Source of the DNA: Siphonodentalium dalli
Taxonomy: Eukaryota > Mollusca > Scaphopoda > Gadilida > Siphonodentaliidae
Assembly: GCA_032622095.1 (NCBI GenBank)
Contig: CP136067.1
Coordinates: forward strand, 42,389,549-42,453,548
Reading direction: 5' to 3'
DNA length: 64,000 bases
Part shown: in pieces, positions 59,701-64,000 of the stretch
Position numbering within the stretch: the first letter of the stretch is position 1
How the letters are laid out: each line of letters opens with the position of its first letter
Program-made: the position numbers and the translations under genes
The notes under the pieces: model-generated
Database searches by the model: none
Told to the model about the DNA's origin: nothing
The model's input: only the letters and a program-made list of their open reading frames with translations

Positions 59701-61277
59701 GGCATGTAATAAACACAGAATGACACTTGTGGGAATGGGTTTGTCTATACAGCCATTGCTTAACCCTTTCATGACTGGAACTTCCCAAAATTTAGCAAAA
59801 ACCCACTGCAAATGCATTCTCTTATATATGCGAGTCTCCCACAGGATATTGGCCTAACAATATTTACCTTGACCATGTAAGCCAGTGCATTCTCTTATAT
59901 ATGCGAAGCTCCCTATGGGAGACTCTCATATATAAGAAAATGCACTGGCACATGATCTTTAATGCTGCACCAGCACTGCTCCCATCATGAAAGGGTTAAG
60001 AATAGAACTTGGGCCTCTTGTTCTGTCCTTCCATGCTGGCACTCGTATCATATCGATAATCCCACTCACATGCTCATGTCATTCTGTGACAGTGTATTTA
60101 TTGTCTGAAAGAAGTGTATCAGGAGTTAAATTTTAATTATTATTACTATAATATATATGTATTAGTATTACCATCTTCATGTTTTTCCTATTCCATACTG
60201 GAATCAACTTTCTCCTCTGTTGGGTTGGTGAAATCATTAAGTTTGAGTTATTGCTCTCAGTTTTATTCGACTCTAATAGTCCACATTGCACAAAGATTAA
60301 CCAAAATAGTATACCCCTTTACCTGTGCATTTTTGAGAATGAGTAGACATCACTTGCTGTAAGTTGCTGAGCTATCGCCCTTTCTAATGTACTCTTGGGC
60401 TGCAAATAAAAGTGCAGGCCAAAATAATAGTGCAGGGGGTAAATTCCATTGAAAGTTAATAAACGTGCAGACCCAAATAATAGTGCAGGGGGGAACTCTA
60501 AGCAAAACATCAACACATTAACTGTGGTTAAACCAAGTATTTGTATTGTACTAACAGGTCAAGTATAGGAATCAAGACAGTATGTGTCATGTGGTGTTTT
60601 ATTCAATATTTAAATGTTCACATGTATGCCATATACATGTACATGCATAAAGTAATACCGGTAAGCTCAACATTTTGATATCGGAATCATAGAAATCTTG
60701 AGTTGTGTTGATTTCAATTTTCATAGCATCAAAATTAATAAACATGCAGACCCAAATAAGCACTGAGCAGGGGGGGGGGGGAAATTACCCAAGAAAATAA
60801 TAAACGTGCATGCATGTTTATGTGGAGCCCAAGAGTATGTTGTCTGATTCAATGTGTACGATCATTGCAGTACTTTATATGCAGGGCTCGATTTAACTGG
60901 TTTTCCAATTTCTGCTAACCAATTTACAATGAAAAGACATACTTGTATTGGGAGGGAATGTTTATCAAAATCTACCCAGCGCGGCAAAATGCTATACAAA
61001 TTTAAAACATTAAATCACCCCTGTATATGGCTACCCCTAAAACCCCTTTGTAGTTCAAGTGCACATTTCGAGATGGGGTTGGGTGGTATTGTCATTCCCA
61101 TTGGGTCAGTCACAATTAGTTTTCAGCGTGTTATATTTAATTTGATAATAATTTGTTTTTCAGGCTTTTTGCCAGTTCGACTACCTATCAGTTGTCTCAC
61201 CATGGCACCGAGATTCGATACTATGGCTAAGTCAGAAATCCTTGCGAGACGACCTCTGTTAGATATTAATAGTGCTG
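44639..61277 (+). CDS. PLK1: Polo-like kinase 1-type serine/threonine kinase (5' part, 7 exons; 3' end outside window)
   Basis: Join of 44639-44743, 47874-47981, 48925-49041, 51138-51355, 57853-57948, 59192-59391 and 61164-61277; all introns are GT-AG and all phases agree. The product reads 319 residues so far. It has the glycine loop GKGGFARC (34-41), catalytic Lys56, helix-C Glu75, HRDLKLGN (148-155), DFG (168-170), T-loop Thr184 before [11 protein letters not shown], and a destruction-box-like RRPLLDIN (310-317). PLKs drive mitotic entry, centrosome maturation, spindle assembly and cytokinesis. [23 protein letters not shown] and [12 protein letters not shown] point to PLK1 rather than PLK2/3, and PLK4 is excluded. 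The start ATG has A at -3 and an in-frame TGA 24 bases upstream. The two polo boxes should lie beyond 64000. The gene looks intact; its introns are full of transposons. Confidence 0.92.
45278..45338. repeat. Hairpin GAGGTGGGCAGATTGCC
   Basis: 'tgaggtgggcagattgcc' pairs with 'ggcaatcttcccacctcg' across a 23-base loop, one mismatch. The loop contains 'gcgagtttgatcc', which loosely resembles a pol III box B, but no full tRNA-like structure could be drawn. Confidence 0.55.
46018..46141. mobile_element. Small MITE with CAGCCCT ends
   Basis: 124 bp from CAGCCCTCATAATT to AATTAAAAGGGCTG. ATTTTG is duplicated at 46012-46017 and 46142-46147. The internal inverted phrase GGCTTCGGCA...TGCCGAAGCC occurs twice. 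Confidence 0.6.
46867..46882. repeat. Poly-C run (16)
   Basis: Uninterrupted C homopolymer in intron 1; its length is prone to sequencing error. Confidence 0.85.
47380..47620. repeat. Degenerate (GAT)n-rich tract
   Basis: Imperfect gatgat/gacgatgatgat repeats of about 240 bases. Open frames across it on the minus strand (His/Ser-rich) are artefacts. Confidence 0.7.
47874..47981 (+). CDS. PLK1: PLK1 exon 2
   Basis: 36 codons, [18 protein letters not shown] to KQHQKDK, between TCTCGCAG and GTTAGT, phase 0 at both ends. Contains the rest of the ATP loop and the catalytic lysine (A-G-K-I-V, Lys56). Confidence 0.93.
48779..48871. repeat. Hairpin just upstream of exon 3
   Basis: GCAGAATGAGGTCTTCAGAG and 'ggtgaatttggtgatg' pair with the complement ending 'ctcattctgc' across about 21 bases. 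A second copy of the right arm lies at 48565-48600. The hairpin ends 53 bases before the exon 3 acceptor. Confidence 0.75.
48925..49041 (+). CDS. PLK1: PLK1 exon 3
   Basis: 39 codons, [18 protein letters not shown] to LLELCRRR. The acceptor is TTTTCAG and the donor GTGAGT, phase 0. Carries helix-C Glu75 and the hinge (LELC). A frame-open stretch upstream from 48784 is intronic and holds a hairpin. Confidence 0.93.
49755..49905. repeat. Inverted repeat in intron 3
   Basis: 'tatctcaaactcattctattttata' and 'aatttatcaacc' pair with 'ggttgataaatt', 'tataaaatagtaactcgtttgagat' on the right. The centre is 'gagcctcggtaaacctcggctc'. It is followed by 'cctctatata', as at 9470. Confidence 0.65.
49965..50058 (-). 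repeat. Dispersed repeat R2, copy 3 (intron 3)
   Basis: 'aaagtgatgtgaaacactct' and 'ggagaataatcttgctcaag' match 23790-23860. Shorter and more diverged. Confidence 0.6.
50727..50753. repeat. Poly-C run (27)
   Basis: Uninterrupted homopolymer in intron 3. Length is likely uncertain in any assembly. Could form G-quadruplex or i-motif structures. Confidence 0.9.
50866..51075 (+). repeat. Dispersed repeat R1, copy 3, next to exon 4
   Basis: Parallels 27275-27505 ('gatagttgcagcccgattcg', 'gtaaatatttta', 'aatgttttctatagagtg', 'ggcatagcgcctgaatacc', 'atgtctttaat'). It ends about 62 bases before the exon 4 acceptor, so it may supply the branch-point region. Confidence 0.65.
51138..51355 (+). CDS. 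PLK1: PLK1 exon 4
   Basis: 218 bases, [18 protein letters not shown] through [13 protein letters not shown] and [12 protein letters not shown], ending GERK plus AG of an Arg codon. The acceptor is ATTTCAG and the donor AG|GTAGGT, phase 2. Contains the catalytic loop (Asp150, Asn155) and DFG. Confidence 0.93.
51690..51880 (-). repeat. Dispersed repeat R3, copy 1 (intron 4)
   Basis: Complement of 60880-61050: 'gggctcgatttaactgg', 'ccaatttacaatgaaa', 'aaaatctacccag' and 'aaaatgctatacaaa'. Opposite orientation to the copy in intron 6. Confidence 0.65.
52808..52886. repeat. Two adjacent small hairpins in intron 4
   Basis: CCTCGGCTA...TAGCCGAGG at 52811-52833 and CGGTCGGCT...AGCCGACCG at 52858-52883. 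They are separated by 'ttcctcggcaaaa'. Probably part of an unrecognised MITE. Confidence 0.6.
52962..53085. repeat. Tandem repeat, ~34 bp x 3.5
   Basis: Units of CTCAGAAGCACCTTTTGACA and 'ccttacgtcatttc' at about 52963, 52995, 53029 and 53063. Open in one + frame by chance. Confidence 0.7.
53234..54321. mobile_element. hAT-like element 1 (TAGTGATGTTCCGATAATCG), intron 4
   Basis: Perfect 8-bp duplication CTCGAAAG at 53226-53233 and 54322-54329. Terminal repeats are TAGTGATGTTCCGATAAT and ATTATCGGAACATCACTA, followed inside by 'cggaatcggaatcgg' on both sides. 1088 bp, no transposase. Eight-base TSDs and TA..TA ends fit hAT. Confidence 0.85.
54330..56657. other. Intron 4 sequence, no other gene seen
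   Basis: AT-rich. Includes a T16 run near 54914. A copy of the 'accaatgaatatgaatcac' dispersed motif lies in complement at 56548-56585. No exon-like homology is seen. Confidence 0.45.
56658..57672. mobile_element. hAT-like element 2 (TAGGGGTGCCACGATTAATCG), intron 4
   Basis: Flanked by CTAATTAA (56650-56657) and CTTATTAA (57673-57680), 7 of 8 identical. Ends TAGGGGTGCCACGATTAATC and ATAATCGTGGCACCTCTA. Sub-terminal 'ataatcgat' motifs on both sides. 1015 bp, non-coding. Confidence 0.8.
57853..57948 (+). CDS. PLK1: PLK1 exon 5
   Basis: 96 bases. Completes Arg183, then [20 protein letters not shown] and [11 protein letters not shown]. The acceptor is TTTTTAG and the donor CT|GTAAGT, phase 2. 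Carries T-loop Thr184, equivalent to the Aurora-A-phosphorylated Thr210 of human PLK1, and the APE motif. Too short to stand out as an open frame by itself. Confidence 0.93.
57991..58845. mobile_element. hAT-like element 3 (TAGGGCTGCAACGAT), intron 5
   Basis: Perfect 8-bp duplication AAATGCAT at 57983-57990 and 58846-58853. Ends TAGGGCTGCAACGATGCGCC and GGTGAATCGTTGCAACCTT. 'gatacgtatcacg' and 'cgatacgatac' repeats near the left end are typical of hAT sub-termini. 855 bp, no transposase. Confidence 0.8.
59192..59391 (+). CDS. PLK1: PLK1 exon 6
   Basis: 200 bases: [20 protein letters not shown] to ILESEFFTS, the C-lobe of the kinase. The acceptor is TTTTCAG and the donor G|GTAAGG, phase 1. 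The frame stays open 64 bases into the intron before TGA, so intron retention would give a truncated kinase without polo boxes. I take the spliced form as real because exon 7 continues the family sequence. Confidence 0.93.
59764..59995. mobile_element. PiggyBac-type MITE (TTAACCCTTTCATGA family), intact copy, intron 6
   Basis: TTAA at 59760-59763 and 59996-59999. Ends CCCTTTCATGA and TCATGAAAGGG. Interior hairpin arms 'gcattctcttatatatgcgag', 'cagtgcattctcttatatat' and 'atataagaaaatgcactgg'. 232 bp. Confidence 0.85.
60400..60815. repeat. Repeated 'cccaaataatagtgcagggg' phrases and G12 run
   Basis: 'aataatagtgcaggggg' near 60425 and 60476, and 'aataagcactgagcag' plus G12 (60770-60781) near 60755, each near 'ttaataaacgtgcagaccc'. 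A local degenerate repeat in intron 6. Confidence 0.6.
60880..61050 (+). repeat. Dispersed repeat R3, copy 2 (intron 6)
   Basis: See 51690-51880; opposite orientation. It lies about 110 bases before the exon 7 acceptor. The frame happens to be open into exon 7, which creates a false 191-residue open frame. Confidence 0.65.
61164..61277 (+). CDS. PLK1: PLK1 exon 7
   Basis: 114 bases: completes Gly282, then [17 protein letters not shown] and the linker ending [10 protein letters not shown]. The acceptor is TTTTTCAG and the donor G|GTAAGT, phase 1. RxxLxxxN at residues 310-317 aligns with the destruction box of human PLK1 (RKPLTVLN). Confidence 0.9.
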
Positions 61278-64000
61278 GTAAGTTCATATGGTTATGGGCA
61301 GTCTTTGTAAACATACTCAGATTCATACTGATACTGAGTCTATTGCACTCCCATCAACTTTTCATTTCTGTACAGTTGCGGGCTTCCCCTAAATTACGTC
61401 ACATCGCGCTAACTATAAATGTAAATTAGTCGTGATTGACAGGTGCAAACATGGTCACGTGCCAACTGGTGCCGTCATGGCCGCTTCAACCCATGTGAAG
61501 CCGATTCTCAGAATCGGAATTAATAGTTGCAGGGTTTGTGACTTTTCGTTTGGCGATAGTTTTACCGACAATAAAGGTAAACAGCATCCAGGTTCCAAAA
61601 TAAAATGTATTTTAAAGACAGATATGCTTGAAATTATAAAAAATGTCAATTTATGTGGATTTCTTGGACTTAGAACAAATTATTTGTCTCTTCCGGTATA
61701 ACATGATGTCATGGATACTATTTTTAACAACCTTTAGCCACACCTTTGGAATTTCCACACCAAGAGCACGTGACATGTTAATAGTTTTTTATTGGCTCAC
61801 ACATTTCTTAGAGTAAGTTTTGATTGGCGGTAAATACAAGGAATCCCGGGTTTGGGAAATGAAAACTGAACGAAAGGTCGTCAGACCCACTATTTTTTAT
61901 ATGTGGGTATGTAGTTTACTCCAGACTGGGTTATGGGCCATTCCACAGCATTACCGAGTGATCTTTGACTAATGTTTCGGGTGCATGTTGTTGAAGTAAG
62001 AGAGGTCGGTCCAAATAGTCCACATATATCAGAGGATATATCTTGGATGAAGCATCTAACATTTACATTTCACTCATGTCTCCCCCGGTCAAATTTTTAG
62101 TTCAACTTGACAAAGTCATGTTTGAGCTATTCAGCCTATTGCCACAGATTGATCGTCTGTCAACAATTTCCTTTAGCACACCCTACTACAGGTCACAGCT
62201 CTCATCTGATCGTCGTCAAACTTCATATGCTTCTTCAGGGTGACCTCTAGTTGGGAGCCATTTTTTTCCGATGGGAGCTTTCCGAATTCCGAATCCATCG
62301 GCACACTATCCAGCCCACAATTATTGGTGAAATGTTTTGAAAACTTAGACATGTTTGGTATCACCTCGAGATGGGAGTTATTGAATTTGAATGATTTTCA
62401 ATGAAAAACCTATGGCCGCTGGAAGCCATCTTATATTTTACTCTTTGCATCACTAAATCCTTGGGCACACAAAGTCAACAAACAACAACACTCATCCGAT
62501 CGTCACCAAACTTTATTTGGATCCTCGCATGTGAACTCTAGCTGGGAGCTTAATTCTGTTAAAACATTGCTGCCTGCGGCACATTTTGGATTTTACTTTT
62601 TGTATGACTAAAACTTTTAGCACACCCAACAGATCAAGTCTCTCATCCGATCATCACCAAACTTCATATATATGTAACTTTGGAATGACCTAGATGGGAG
62701 CTTACCATTTTTCCGAATTATGTTAAAAAACATGGCCGCCAGCAACCATCTTTGATTTCACATTTGAATCCATCGGCACACCATGCAGCTTTTGAAAATT
62801 TGCAGGCATGTTTGGGATCGCCTCTAGATGGGAGCTATTGAATTTAAATGATTTTCAATGAAAAACATGACTGCTGGTATGTTGACATTTAAAAGTATTA
62901 CATAGACATACCAACTTTCTGCATTCCTTGTCATTCTATTAACTCTAGCATTTGACATTATCCCCTCTCCAAGTTTCAAGAGCTTCAGTGTCATTGACAC
63001 TTCATTGTTAATTTATTATTGTGCAAAGAAATTCTTGTCATGCTACAAAATAATAAAATGAGAGCATCTTTGTTTCAAACTCAGAGAAGTCATAAGTTGA
63101 TGTGAATGCAAATACTTTTTTTTTCAAAAGATTTTAAAAGACATTTCAAGATATGAACGTCATGGAATTACAAAAATAATCTATCGGTGGTATGCTGTTG
63201 GTCCATTCTAGCCATGGCAACATACCAATCCCCACTTCTTACATAACAATTACATATTCAATTATCTGGATATTAACCCTTTTTGTACTAAATACTCATT
63301 GACGAGTAGTTCCCTTAGGAAATGTTTAGATGGGTCATTTGTTACTTATTATCTGAACATTTCCCACCAAAGAATATGAATCCTTCTGCACCTGTATTAT
63401 CTTTCCGTCAAACTGTTGTATCCACATTTTAAATGAACAGTCCTCCAAATGAATAATATACCATTCCAGTGAATATGTTGATAACTGGTGTGAGAAACCA
63501 TTTAGCATAGAAATGGTTAATAGTACTGGTCAGTTCTTATCTATGGTTATATGATCATTGACCTGTCATCAGTTTGCTTTATGTGACAACAGAATGAAAT
63601 TTAAAAAAATCACCTTCATATTTCAGCCATTGAAATTAAATTTTTCTTCTATATTGGTCTCAGATTTTTCTACGACTTTGCCTTTTTGCCATAGCTAATT
63701 TCGAGGGCTGATATTTCAATGCAAATTTATCTCAAAATCAAATGTGGGGCCATTACTGTTATCCAGAGAATAAGTAATTCTTGACAACAACTTGTCAGTT
63801 TGATAAAAATTAAACTCAACTGACTTATGGAATTTTCTGGAGCATTTATTATTCATTTAGTAGAAATTTCAAAATTCTCAAAAGAATTTCCTGAAATTAT
63901 TCCTGTATATTCATTATGCCTTAATTCCTTATTGGAACAAAAAAGAAAGAAGAGAATTAAGTTTATTATTTTAGAGGACGGGAATCCATTTCCATGATAA
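61278..64000 (+). other. PLK1 intron 7 (incomplete) and beyond
   Basis: No polo-box coding sequence is recognisable up to the end of the window, so intron 7 is at least 2.7 kb or later exons are beyond the edge. A 'ttaaccctttttgtactaaatactcattgacgag' segment at 63275 resembles 46250-46300 and 56403-56425 (dispersed repeat). Confidence 0.6.
62150..62880. repeat. Degenerate tandem repeat in intron 7
   Basis: Units share 'agcacaccc', 'ctctcatccgatc(g/a)tc(a/g)ccaaacttcat', 'gacctctagatgggagct' and 'gaatttgaatgattttcaatgaaaaac'. Anchors for the second phrase are at 62203, 62493 and 62644. Short open frames here are artefacts. Confidence 0.7.

Noticed and set aside
60854-61429. 191-residue open frame as a separate gene
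   Set aside because: It is intron 6 repeat R3 read through into PLK1 exon 7 and on into intron 7. Only 61164-61277 has homology.
61432-61701. Additional PLK1 exon or separate gene after exon 7
   Set aside because: The 89-residue frame does not match the PLK linker or polo box, and has no acceptor in phase with exon 7.

Overview
The window is eukaryotic and almost certainly from an invertebrate animal. It is AT-rich, has long introns with GT-AG boundaries, and is packed with non-autonomous transposons (Helitrons, TTAA-type MITEs, hAT-like elements, foldback elements and one decayed non-LTR retrotransposon). The only gene I can build with confidence is the 5' two-thirds of a polo-like kinase of the PLK1 type, on the + strand from 44639 to beyond the right edge. 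Its protein sequence and the repeat content fit a marine invertebrate, perhaps a mollusc or other lophotrochozoan. That placement is inference; nothing in the sequence fixes the species.

Layout. 1-3900: no recognisable gene; short degenerate tandem repeats at 2.1-3.0 kb. 3.9-7.9 kb: a palindromic mosaic in which two Helitrons sit at the mirror-image position of the two arms of a foldback element. 8.2-9.5 kb: a rearranged piggyBac-type MITE between two other inverted repeats. 10.5-16.5 kb: a dead LINE whose reverse-transcriptase region is broken by two TTAA MITEs and by a larger block holding a hAT-like element. 16.7-19.3 kb: a TIR element, then a three-level nest (MITE inside Helitron inside piggyBac-type MITE). 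19.97-20.67 kb: a 39-copy, 18-bp minisatellite. 20.9-28.2 kb: hAT-like element, MITE and two more Helitrons, one of 3.3 kb. 28.7-30.2 kb: two MITE families joined at one TTAA, inside an older repeat. 31-44 kb: TIR and foldback elements, tandem arrays, a recurring 15-base motif (GGTAACGGAGAAAAC) and a pseudogene with a GHGKGPC motif and a Cys/His-rich C-terminus. 44.4-64 kb: PLK1-type gene. Its introns hold three hAT-like elements with 7-8 matching bases of 8-bp target duplication, one piggyBac-type MITE, one small MITE, several hairpins and an inverted pair of repeats around exons 5-6.

The seven visible PLK exons encode about 319 residues: the whole kinase domain and the linker with a destruction-box-like RRPLLDIN. 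The polo-box domain must lie past 64000. Two CCAAT boxes followed by TTTGAA motifs just upstream of exon 1 resemble the G2/M promoter layout known for mitotic genes in vertebrates.

The strongest sequence-level results come from comparing copies inside the window. Several insertions have an uninterrupted paralogue elsewhere in the window, so junctions and target preferences (A^T for Helitrons, TTAA for MITEs, 6 bp for a foldback) can be read directly.
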